Below are positions 10,210 through 20,429 of a stretch of DNA of 64,000 bases, piece after piece; position 1 is the first letter of the stretch; each line of letters opens with the position of its first letter. Made by a program: the position numbers and the translations under genes. The DNA comes from Whalleya microplaca. Lineage: Eukaryota > Ascomycota > Sordariomycetes > Xylariales > Xylariaceae. The notes beneath the pieces are model-generated. The model was not told the DNA's origin and ran no database searches. It was given only the letters and a program-made list of their open reading frames with translations. The stretch covers positions 1,177,765 to 1,241,764 of the forward strand of contig MU385712.1 in assembly GCA_022497155.1 (NCBI GenBank), read 5' to 3'.

Positions 10210-11875
10210 AGTCACAGTGGATATATTATCGGAATTTTTATATTACTAGAGTATTTTCCTAATTAAAACGCAACGCCCTTAGGCGTAACGAGGCGAATTA
10301 GCCATAGCAAGTACCGCGAGTACTCTATATAAGTCAACAATCAGCGCTTGCCATGTCTGTCGCTCCTTGAGCTTTCATTAGGCCAGTCGGTGCACACAAG
10401 AGGAGTCCGCTTAGTATTTCCACTCAGATCTTCCCGGCTTGTTCAATGGACTTTTAACACCGGGCATGCGATAGTCATAAACAAATGTATCATGAAATTG
10501 CTGACCAGAGCCCGTAGAATAGCTCTCTAATGAAGTTCCATGAAGACGATTTCACTGTATTATATACTCGAGTCTATATATATATATATATATTATCTCG
10601 ATATACCTATATAAGTAGGGAATGCAATGAAGACAAGTGGTTCGAGGTCAAAGGTCTGCCGGCTGCGCATTTCGAAGCAGCTAAATCCGCAATGAAAGCA
10701 TTGGCAAAAAGAACATCATGTTGACAAGCACACATTGCATATAACGCGTCCCGTGTGTGTACGTCACTCGATCTCGTAGATAGGTAGAAGTGCAGCGCCG
10801 GCCAATCTCACGAGCTTCGAATATTTTCATCATTACTGATGGCGCTGACCATTTCGGCCCCTTTACCTACGTGCATGACCACGGCTGAGCAGAAGAAAAA
10901 CGAGAGAAAAAAACCCCCCATGAATTCACCTGGACGTACAACTGTGAAGTTTTTAAATCATTTCATCGTGAGATCAGTAAGACAGGTTTCTGCTGAATGC
11001 GTCAGCGACGATTGGGACAGCCAACCTTTTTGGACCGGCGTAGAACACCACTGAGCCAAGAGGACGGAAGAAAACTCTTCCTCGTAAGCTTCACAATCTG
11101 AGATCCCACCCACCACACTGCCACAACACACGGGGTCTCCAGGCGCCAGGTGAGCGACCCGACTGCCCGACGACCCATCTGGTGCTGGGCTGCTGGGCCG
11201 CCCCGTTCGATCTGTGGTCGATCTATTACTTTAGTATGGTAGCTGCGCTAGCGGGATACATACTTAGTATGCGCTGTAACCCCAGCCGCTATGAATCATA
11301 ATGGTTCACCCACGCTAGTTGGCTCGTCTATTTTAGGCGGGACGCCGATCAGCCATTCTGGAAGCCCCCCTGCCCTTCAGATCCCGCGATTACGGTAGGC
11401 TTTGTTGCAACCGCGGTCTTTGTTCTTGGGGTGGAAGGGACTCGGGAGCAAAGCAACATGGTCGTCGAGTGATTCATGTTTGCTCATATGCTATTCAGAC
11501 TGATGCTTGATGATGATGATGGTGACATTTGAGAGAGCATGAGAGCTTTGCGGATTGCGATGAGGATGGATATATAGTAGATAGAGACTGTAGTGATTGA
11601 ATAGAATGGACTCGAGTTAACGAAGCACCGTATCATACAGACAGACATCAACTTGTTCATCACTCCGTGATTGTGGTAAGATGATTTACTCCCAGTTTGT
11701 AGGAATCTACTACTACTCTTCGCGCAAGATGACTATTTCGTTCCCTCTGCTTACGAACATTCTGCTGTCCCGACATGGGATAATCACAAAATGGGGAAAT
11801 TTACGAGCCGACATCGTCTGAAGCATACAATCTTCCATTGAAATATCAAAAGACTTTCCAGTGCTACATGTATAG
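10210..11875. other. Intergenic, no supported gene
   Basis: Contains a short (TA)n run near 10576-10592, GAT-triplet repeats near 11510-11520 and a small ACGCC...GGCGT hairpin near 10272-10286. A short frame ending at 10724 (…EVKGLPAAHFEAAKSAMKALAK…) looks protein-like but has no start or family I can support. Confidence 0.45.
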
Positions 11876-12743
11876 TTACGCTGACCTCTTCGGGCCAGAT
11901 CCATTCCCAGACCTAGAGTTCAACTGCAGCATGCTCCGCAAAGCAGCCGTCTCGGCCTCCTGACGAGCCAACCGAAGTCGTAAGTCGTCCCGCTCCTCCT
12001 TCACGTCCTTGAGTTCAGTCTCCAGCTCGCTGATCCGGTCAATGCGCTTCTGGCGGTACTTGCGCGCGGCCACGTTGTTACGTTCACGTTTGAGCATGGT
12101 AACTGGGTCTGCGGGAGCTGACCGGCCTTGAGATTTGGCGGCTGGGTCTTGACTGGAAGTTGCCGACATTGAAGGCGAGGTGGGCGACCGCGCCGCAGGA
12201 GGCGCTGAGTCTGATATCTGAGGCATAGGCATGCTGGGTGGTTGATTGAAATTGAAAAGGGGATCTGAGGAGGCGTCATAACTAGACAGCAGCCCTGGTA
12301 TATCTACTTATGTTGAGTCAGAACACAAGGCAGGGCATGAGAGAGACTAAAGGCAACAAACCTTCTGACTGTCCGCCGTATATATCGTTCGAAGCTCCAA
12401 AAGTGTCACATGACCCGTCTAAATCCGAGAGCGACGACCATTGCACACCATTCGCACTGGCAATGGTATCATTTAACCCGAGGGACCAATCATTGGTTAG
12501 AGGCGCAATTGAGCCCCCAATAGGCTGGAAGAGATCTGTTGGCCCTGAAGCAAAACTCTCCCAGCCGTAGTACTTGTTATTAGATTGGTGCGAGAACGGG
12601 TCCTCGACGCTCTGAGGATGTCCCGTAGACGCTTTGGCTCGCCCATGCTGCGGCAGATGCTGATGCTGTAGCCATTCTGATATGTTGGGATGGCCTCTTC
12701 CTGAGGCCTGGGGGGAACTACTTAGACAAGCTAGGGTAATTGC
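11876..12743 (-). CDS. bZIP transcription factor (5' end unresolved)
   Basis: The C-terminal part carries a fungal bZIP: basic region RERNNVAARKYRQKRIDRI followed by a leucine-zipper-like heptad helix (ISELETELKDVKEERDDLRL...). One intron is clear: donor GTTTGT at 12361, acceptor AAGTAG at 12304 (58 nt). It joins an upstream exon ending GGQSE to DIPGLLSSYDASSDPLFNF in frame. The upstream exon is open from an in-frame TGA at 12744-12746 down to 12362 but has no ATG, so a further 5' exon must exist; I could not place it. The N-terminal part is Gln/Ser/Asn-rich, as in activation regions. Nuclear DNA-binding dimer; target unknown. A TTTAAATA box lies near 12865. Three 10-bp AGACATTGCM repeats at 12918-12947 may be regulatory. 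Confidence 0.8.
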
Positions 12744-13125
12744 TCAAGCGCCGTTCTTCGATTGAACGGCGGGGTATTGTCCCAATCAAAATGGGAAAAA
12801 GTGAGGAAGATGGATGTTGAAATGGAAGTAGAAGAGGAGGGGAGCTGGTGTCTTGCCACTTGTATTTAAACGGAAATGGAAAGCTGACAATGAAGCCCCG
12901 AGTGGTCCGTGCACCTAAGACATTGCAAGACATTGCCAGACATTGCATGGCACAGCCACGAATAAGCTATGCAGCTAAGCAGCCAAGAACATTTCTTTTT
13001 CTGCCCCACCACGGATTACTCCGTCCAACATCCCGACCGCCGACTTTGTTACTCCGTACCTTAAACTGTGCAAGGTGGAGGGGCACACAATTCCCAATGC
13101 CTTCTTCAACTGCTGCCGCCTCACC
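12716..13125. promoter_or_regulatory. Divergent promoter between bZIP and AP-3 sigma genes, with triple decamer
   Basis: About 400 bp separate the two divergent genes. On the minus side there is a TTTAAATA TATA-like box (near 12865) followed by a long pyrimidine tract toward the bZIP gene. At 12918-12947 a 10-bp unit AGACATTGCA/C is repeated three times head to tail. TTGC half-sites are found in several bZIP sites, so autoregulation is possible but untested. Confidence 0.4.
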
Positions 13126-13797
13126 ATGATAAACGCAGTTCTGGTCTTCAATGGCCAAGGTCAGCCCCGGCTGACTAAGTTCTACACGCAGCTGGTATGT
13201 ACGGTGAAGTTCGGACCATAAGATAAGACGAGATTTGAAAACACGTCATACGCATCGAGTGAAAGAAAGCCTGACTGATATGGAGACCGATGACTGCAGG
13301 AAACGAGCATCCAGCAGCGGCTGATCTCCGAGATCTTCACGCTCGTCTCGAACCGCCCGGACGGCGCGTGCAACTTCCTGCCCCTGCCGCCGCTCCTGGC
13401 CGCCTCGGGGACGTCGCACTCGTCGTCGGAGCCGCACAACGACGTGCCGTCGCTCGTGACCTACCGCCACTACGCGACGCTGTACTTCATCGTCATCTCG
13501 ACGTCGACCGAGTCGCCGCTGGCCCTGCTCGACCTGATCCAGGTCTACGTCGAGTCGCTGAACAAGCTCTTCGAGGACGTCTGCGAGCTCGACCTCATCT
13601 TCAACTTCGAGGCCCTGCATACCGCCCTGAGCGAGATGATCGTAGGCGGCGTGGTTATCGAGACCAATCTCGACCGCATAGTCGCCGGCGTGAGAGCCCA
13701 GGGCACAGTTGCGAAGCGGCCTGTCAACGAGTCTAGGAGTACAGGATTGGGCCACGGATTGGGCATGGGTGGGAACTTTGTATGGCCTAGCCGGTGA
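13126..13797 (+). CDS. APS3: AP-3 adaptor complex sigma subunit
   Basis: Two exons: 13126-13194 (MINAVLVFNGQGQPRLTKFY...) and 13300-13797, with a 105-nt intron (donor GTATGT, acceptor TGCAG) in phase 0; 188 residues. It is a longin-like clathrin-adaptor small chain. The conserved sigma signatures are IQQRLISEIFTLVSNRPDG, YRHYATLYFIVISTSTESPL, LLDLIQVYVESLNKLFEDVC and ELDLIFNFEALHTALSEMIV. The last group, ending GGVVIETN, is closest to sigma-3 chains. AP-3 carries cargo from Golgi or endosome to the vacuole and binds dileucine signals through its delta-sigma hemicomplex. A Pro/Leu/Ser-rich stretch of about 30 residues (LPPLLAASGTSHSSS...) separates the first two blocks where animal chains are shorter. 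High GC at third positions matches a conserved, well-expressed gene. Confidence 0.93.
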
Positions 13798-14036
13798 CGC
13801 TGCGCATCGCATCGCATCATAAACTACGGAGTCTGGAGTTGGGCAGGATATGCATAGTGGTCATGGGAGATGCATCATCGATCGTCTTTTAGGGATTCCA
13901 ACATTATATATGGTTACAAGTCGATATCGACATGATATGGGTATTTCCCCAGTCCTAACGCCTCCCAATGCAATGTGAAGTTCGTACGTAGTATACAGAA
14001 TAGGTCTACTTTTGCTCTTTTGCGACTTTTCGGCAT

Positions 14037-14550
14037 TTAAGGATCGCGTCGCTGGTCTCTCTGGCTCGGCGAGAAGGCGTCGAACGTACCCCAGAACTTG
14101 TCCCTAACCTGTACACATATTCGAGTTAGCACGCGTAACGTGAAGAATGGCGCATTATGAATCGTACCCCTTGGAAAGGCTGCTTCTCAGTTTTCCAGTC
14201 CATAAACAACACCGAATAGACCAAAACCGCTATTCCAGCATCAGCATCAGCATCCACCTTTGCGACACAGAATACCTTAGTTTTGTGAACTCACAGGTCA
14301 CACTGACCAGCTGCGCCAGCCTGATGAATTTATTCCACCTCGGGCGCTCAGTCGCCAGCTTGATGCGCCTCTTGAAGCGCCGCTCGAACCGGAACTGCTC
14401 CTTCTCGGAGAGCTTGGAGAAGTCGGGCGGCCAGACTTTCTTGGGCTTGAAGCGGCCTTCGTAGATGGTTCCTGATGGGGGCGCCGTCGCATTGCTCTCC
14501 TGAGAGGGCAGAGGCCCTTCGGCCAGTCTCCGGATTAGGGTTGGAAACAT
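14037..14550 (-). CDS. Small conserved basic protein, possibly mitochondrial
   Basis: Two exons, 14550-14308 and 14108-14037, joined in phase 0 across a 199-nt intron (donor GTCAGT, acceptor GTACAG); 104 residues. The N-terminus (MFPTLIRRLAEGPLP) is basic and amphipathic, as in a mitochondrial presequence. The core is a strongly basic helix (KEQFRFERRFKRRIKLATERPRWNKFIRLAQL), and the second exon adds VRDKFWGTFDAFSPS. I have seen similar short basic proteins across filamentous fungi but cannot name a function. Alternative splicing positions nearby (a GTGAGT at about 14289-14294) cannot be excluded. It is convergent with AP-3 sigma, with their 3' ends about 240 bp apart. Confidence 0.65.
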
Positions 14551-15363
14551 GGTGGACTGACGGGTCTCGCTCGCCTGGTGGTTCGAGTCGCGGGATGCTC
14601 AAAACTCAATCTTCATTCGAGGCGCATTTCTGGAAAATTGTGGCTCACTGGTTGGGTGCATATTCATATAGACCGTGTTAACTGACAACCGAGCCACAGT
14701 TTGCCACTCAATTAAGAGAGACTTGCATTAAAGAGAATCGCATCATATGATACCCTCAGAGCTTGCCTTACAGGTGACAGTTTGGCCTTGATCGTTTTTC
14801 ATGTTGCTGTAACACTTCTCATATATCTGACTTGAGTGAAGTGATGAATCATGGATATTTTCGCAATTATGAACCTTCAAATACAAGATTTCGATCATTC
14901 TTGTTGGGCTCAATAAATATATTTTGTCTTATTGAGCCAACGAATGTGAGTTTAGCATTGGTTTCTCGCTTCAAATAGCATCTATGAGAGTAGGAGCGTC
15001 ATTTAGAAAAACACCTAAGCATGTGAGATAAATAAGACCTGATCATATTAAGCCAAAAAGTTAATTGATGTAGCTGAACTTCAAGTGGGTGCACGCCTCA
15101 CCAAAGGTTAGATAGAAAGGCCTGTAGTCGACGATATTTGTTAAATGGATATCTCTAAACATTGCAATGGTATTGGTATCCTAAATGAATTCTCATCTCA
15201 TTTTTACACAGCAAGCAATCCGACGCCAGGCCTGTGGTATCTCACGAAAAGCAGTCTAAGCAACATGCTCTTTCTAGTAATCAGGCCAGGCCATAATCAG
15301 GGGTATTCCCTCCCTCCGATCCCACGTAATAAGTAACCCAATCTATCCATCGATTTTTCCTCC
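14551..15363. other. Intergenic, no gene seen
   Basis: AT-rich spacer between two minus-strand genes; contains the promoter of the small basic protein and the 3' flank of the disordered protein. No repeat or RNA gene noticed. Confidence 0.55.
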
Positions 15364-17315
15364 TCACGACGAGTACCCATCAGGCACGCCGCGGTCCGCA
15401 ACCCTCTCCCACGAAGTCCACCACACGCCGACATTCGCGGCGACGACGAGGTCGAGCATCTTGAGGCCCTCCTCACAGACAATCAGCTTCCCCATCTTGG
15501 CCCGCTTGCCGCGGTTGCCACCCCCGGCCTTCTCGCGCCCGAGGCTGAGGTCGAAGTGGAACTCGTCCTCGTCGCTGTCGTCGTAGTAGCCGCCCTGGGC
15601 CCTCTGCACGACCTTGTGGAACTGGCTCTGCAGCTGGTCGCGCGCGCGCACGCGTCCGAACCCGTTATCGAAGGACTGCCGTTTCTCCTTGTCCTTGTCT
15701 TTGTCGGGGAACAGCTCGCTGCTGGGCAGGTTGAACCGCAGCTCGCTGATCAGCTGGTGCGTCTTATTGTTCCGGGCCCGGTGGTGGTCCTCGCCGCCGC
15801 CCTCGGGCCCGTCCACGAGCGGGTTGAACACCGCGCCCCCGTACGTCGGCAGCACGTGCCGGCACCGCAGGCTGCGTCCCGCGTTGCCGGTCACGAACTC
15901 GCAGCGCCCGCCCCACGGGCTGACGAAGGTGTAGCCGCGCGGCTTGAGGCCGGGGGCGGGCTGCGTGACCACGGGGCCCGGCCCGCCGTCGAAGTCGCCG
16001 CCGAAGGACGCCATCGACGCCGCGCTCTCTTGTCGGCTGTGTTGGAGTGAGTTCCGGGTCACGGGGGACCCGGGGCGCTCTTCGTCCGAGGTCGGGCTGA
16101 GCCGTCGGATCTTCTGCCGCAGGTTCTCCGCGAAGGACTTGGAGTACGCCATCACCACCTGCCGCTCGAAGGCGCCGGAGGCCGGCACGCTGACGGGGAT
16201 GTCGAGGGGCCGCAGGTGCGATGCGGATGAGGCGCTTCCGGGGCGCACGTCGAGGCTGGCTCTGATGTCCCCGCCGGGTTGTGTGGGCATGCCTCGGAAT
16301 TTGGCATACCCCGATGTTTCCAGGTGGATGATAATGGAAGGAGAAGGAGGCTGATGATGCTTCTCATCGTTGATAAGCTCCGGATTCTCTAGCTGGAATG
16401 AAGCCACCTGTCCGACGTTCCACTGCTGTCCTGAACTAGGGTCTCTCCTTATGAGCGTGAGAGAGAACGGTGTGAACGGACGTCGTTTATTCGGCGACGA
16501 TGGCCGGTGACTTTCTGCATAAGTCGCAAATGGGTCCTTGGGCGGTACGGCCGTCGGGACCTCACTGGGTCGAGCTGGCAAGGGGGGTGGCCTCTCATCA
16601 TTTGCCGGAGATTGAGGAGATAGAGACTGCTCATAACTGCGTACTGACGGGGGATATTTCTTGGGGGACTCTGCCCTTGGCCCCAGAGGCTTCCGGGGAA
16701 TAGCAGCCTGTGGTGGTATCAAATGCAGAGTTGGCTGCGTTTGAGTTGGCGGCTGAGCCGCATTAGATGCAGGGACGGGTTTCCGTATCGAGGGCTTCCG
16801 TACTGAATACGGCCCTGCGCCACCATGGGCTTCGTGCTCCTGCTTTGACGGGGCTTGTGGTGGACCGCCTTCTGCCCGTGACGAGATGGAACTAGCGGTG
16901 CCTGCCACCGGCTTCCTGTGAATCTGATTGGTAGATTCCTCGCTTGACCTAGAAGGTGTGGAAGTCTTGGTCTGACCAGGAGGCACAAGGGGCTCATCCT
17001 CGGGCACATTCAGATGAACGTAGTACAGTGAGCTCGCTATGTCCTCTGCTGTCACATTCTTGATCTGGGGCTTCTGAGTTGAGAGAATGATGTCTAGGAT
17101 CAGTGTTAGATGTGTAGAGAGAGTCCGGATAGAATGCTTCAGGGCCTACCCCGCGTGCCGGGCACTCTCGAAATATATAAAATGATCGGATCCTGCCGTG
17201 CCTCCGTCGGCTTCTTTGGATACTGCGGTGGGTTGGCGGCGAGCTCATTAAGTGAGGCTAATGAACGGGCTTCCACATGTCGCCCCGTACCCGTACCCTG
17301 CGTTTTGCATCCCAT
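15364..17315 (-). CDS. Conserved fungal protein with long disordered middle
   Basis: Two exons: 17315-17150 and 17093-15364, with a 56-nt intron (donor GTAGGC, acceptor ATCCTAG). The join reads ...LYISRVPGTR-DIILSTQKPQIKNVTAEDIASSLYYVHL, a smooth conserved block that supports the splice. About 631 residues from the ATG at 17315; the frame is open further upstream, so the start could lie earlier. Residues about 90-270 are Pro/Ser-rich and probably disordered. A conserved folded part follows: FTPFSLTLIRRDPSSGQQWNVGQVASF, and later PRGYTFVSPWGGRCEFVTGNAGRSLRCRH and a C-terminal KMGKLIVCEEGLKMLDLVVAANVGVWW. I recognise the pattern as a conserved Pezizomycotina protein without known activity. No signal peptide or membrane helix is obvious. 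Confidence 0.8.
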
Positions 17316-18267
17316 CTCCTCCGCGGACCAGCCGAATTCGGATGATATATCTGAATGCCAGGATGCCAGAAATCAAAATGGATCCTTCGTAGCGGCCGCG
17401 ACGTGATCGCAATGAACAAACGGATGCCTTTTGACGGCCCGCGATGTTCTCGTTGACTCGTGCCGTGTGGGCAGCTGGAGTGAGCCGAAACGATGATGAG
17501 AGAAGGGTCAATAGGAGAACATTGGGCGTAGCCTGGATAATAAATAAACGACGTTATTAGTTGGGCAGGGATTGATTTGTAGGTTAGTGGGATGAACTAA
17601 AAATCCAATACGTATGTGCTGTTGAGGCCTGTTGGCGTTGGCAATAAGTCTACGTCAGCGTTGGGGCTGTGTATTGAAACACATTTCTCGACAAACAAGC
17701 GTGGTTGTCATTTGGCTTCCGTGATGTTTGTTGTGACTCGTCAGGCAGCCAGCGCCTGCTAGTTGACCACTCAGTGCGCTACAGCTAGCTAACCCGGCCT
17801 GAAGGCGAAACAATATGTACCGGCCTTTACGGAACCCGATATTCCTCTCCACACTTGCATTTTATGCACTTAAAGCAGAGTCTTTATGCTAGTATGCGGT
17901 TCACCTGGAAACCTTTAGCCTACCTGCTCACTAACCATTCTGCCATTCGCAAGCTTCTCAGCCCAACCCATCATACATACCGGCTTCGGCCACGTTGTCG
18001 AATGATCACCACACGCTTAGCGACTAGGGATGGAATTGAATTCATGCGATGCATGAAAAATCTCACACCTTACGCTGGATGAAACTCATGTCAGGTATAG
18101 TGGGTAAGGTATGGTAATAAGAGTGGCCAATAAACTGTCACTTACACATGCCGCGAATAGCTACACGATCAATAAGAGGGAGCTCCACTCCACTTCCTTT
18201 CTCTGTTGGTTCAGCTGAATATGCGACATAACTCCTATGGAATAGTCACCAATTATTCCTTGCAAAT
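17316..18267. other. Intergenic, no gene seen
   Basis: Promoter side of the disordered-protein gene, then about 700 bp with only short unsupported frames. Confidence 0.5.
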
Positions 18268-19430
18268 TCAGAAGAACCTCGTTCTTATAGGCACTGCTTG
18301 ACTCATATCTTGTACACCCGAGGGAGGACCCTTTGGCACCACGAAAAACGAATCAGAACCTTCACTGAGAGCGTCCTCGGGAGCATAAAATCGTGCTATA
18401 AGATATTTAGCCACATGTAAGTTCGATAGCACAATTGTCTGCTTATGCAACATGTCAAACGGACCCGGCGTACGGGGCGACGGGACCGAGCTGAAATCCG
18501 TCACCAACAGGGACTCTGGCACGCCTGAGAGGATTAAGTCACCTCGAGTCCCAGTTCCCTGGCCACTGAGTGGCTTGGACTAGAATATCGAAATTTCCAT
18601 TAACATCGGTGCCATACCTCAGCGTTCCATCCGGGTAGTTGAAGTTGCTGCGGTCGCCGAGTGAGTACCGATTGACTGCGTTCGGCCCAAGCGCCCCTTC
18701 CGAGCCAAACAGTGTGATGCTCCAGAACCCGAGATCCGCTAACGTCGGCTTTCCTACGAGACGCAATAAATAAGGCTCGTCGGGCACGAGTGAGAACTCT
18801 TGTATATATACCGGATAGAGCGCTTGCTTGCTCGTCGCCACGATGTACCCCCTCCGCACGACAACGGTTCGCGCCGAGTACATAGCTGTCGCCGTACTCT
18901 CCCATGACGGTTGGAGAGCGTACCACCCATCCATTGAAGGGATGGTGGTGTTTGCTGCCCTGTGTGCCTGTGACAGGTCGACGCAAATTTTATCATAGAT
19001 CCCGTTCTCTATGATTCCAGCACAGGAAAGTTTCGAGTCCCTGCTGGGATAATGGGACAACCATTAGCCAATCCGCAGCCAGGCTGAGTAAGAATTCTGC
19101 CTGAGGGTTCAATCTATTAGCGAGGCTCATGTGTAATGTATCGACATTCGGTTTGATGATTGCTCCCTCATAGGAGTCATTGGCGCTGCGTTTGTATACA
19201 GTTCATGTACGGCGGCTGTACTGGGGCGGGAGACGAGGATGCTCGCGTATGAGAGCAGAGACTCGCCATACCAAGAGTATCAGAAGTTGTCTTCAGTACG
19301 AGATAACTATGCCACTGCTGACAATAATTGCGAATTCTAGTGGACTGGGAATGGCAAAAGGGATCTTGGATGATCCGTTCGTCTGGGATAACCGCTGCCA
19401 ATAGGACACCCGTGAAGACGCTCACTTTCG
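18268..19430 (-). pseudogene. DUF1254/DUF1214-family protein, probably broken
   Basis: The 3' half is clearly of this family: a core frame at 19060-18539 (IPSMDGWYALQPSWESTATAMYS, then GFWSITLFGSEGALGPNAVNRYSLGDRS, YPDGTLRYG). It runs into TGA at 18541-18539, yet the same frame continues to VPVGDGFQL. From there a 91-nt intron (18486-18396, GTCCCG...TTATAG) leads to ARFYAPEDALSEGS, the expected C-terminus. The stop therefore sits inside an otherwise intact 3' half. Upstream, the DUF1254 signature KPNVDTL (near 19140-19160) and the preceding segment (GESLLSYASIL..., near 19230) are in different frames from each other and from the core. Family members are bacterial-like, usually secreted proteins of unknown activity. 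Degeneration is the simplest reading; unrecognised introns could explain the upstream breaks but not the TGA. Confidence 0.7.
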
Positions 19431-20429
19431 TATTATAATAAATAACACGAACGGTGGCAGGAAGATTCTGGGCTGTGGGATTGTCCTATGGTATGCCGAA
19501 GTGGTACTCATAACCATTGCAATTGTCCTTACCATCGGGTAGAAGCGAATCAACATTTGATCTCCTGACGAAACACACGACGGGTGTTCCCCATCGACGT
19601 ATGGCAGCCGGACCGCCCCCGACCAGGATTCATGCAACTCATAGCATCTTTCCTATTCCGGGAAAGCTTACGGAGATGCACGAAACGGCTTTAAGGCGGA
19701 GAACGGGCACGCGGGACGGTACGGAATATCCGGCACACGGTAGGCCTAACGGTGACTAAAATGGCTATAATCCACCCACTCTAAGCCGCATGTAGGATGG
19801 CAGCTTGGGTAAAGATGGACACCTCCTTAACCGCACCTTTCATAAGTTTAACTACACGCGTATTTCCTACACACAGACTCCCCACACAACCTTTTCAAGT
19901 GTTATTATTAATCTATAATATGACTTCAAAGGCCCCAAGCTGCTCTAGTTGCTTCAAAGTAAGCCAAAGCTAGCTATTTGAACAGCACTTGCTAGTTCCC
20001 GAATAGCCTACCATTGGCAAGGTGGAGATGGCGCGAAGAGAACGTTGTACCTAGATATGGTCACCTAGGAACAACCTGGTAACACTAAGGATATATGTGA
20101 GCTGAAAGGTCTATAAAATATCATCTCATGGTGACGATTCGGGTTCTCGGGCGGTTGTCAAACCCGACATACACCACCGTTACAACGCCATCTCTACAGC
20201 ATCAAATCGACCCCTGCCGGTCACAAGCCCGCGTGAATTCCCGCAACAGTACATAAACGAAACAGATGGTACGATGGTGTGTCGGAGCTTTAGCTGTCCG
20301 AAGGGATGGCTTGTAATACGAGAAGTTGCTAGATGGTACACACATATTTCAACTCGACCCCCCCCCCGTTACAATTCCTTAGACTAAAGCTCGTAACAAC
20401 CAACTCCTTTCGAATACTTAACTTTAACA
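19431..20429. other. Intergenic; promoter of the monooxygenase gene
   Basis: No supported gene. A run of nine C residues occurs at about 20359-20368, some 65 bp before the monooxygenase start codon. Confidence 0.5.

Noticed and set aside
13246..13812. 188-codon minus-strand frame over AP-3 sigma
   Set aside because: Antisense shadow; the plus-strand gene is confirmed by family motifs and a good intron.
14570..14600. GGTTCGAGTC resembling a tRNA T-loop
   Set aside because: No cloverleaf can be built around it; it lies in the leader of the small basic protein gene.
15556..16050. 164-codon plus-strand frame inside the disordered-protein gene
   Set aside because: Antisense shadow of GC-rich coding sequence without its own motifs.
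18520..18545. An 18-nt GT...AG segment that would remove the TGA in the DUF1214 gene
   Set aside because: Far below the minimum length of a spliceosomal intron, and removing it is not needed to keep frame; a nonsense change is simpler.
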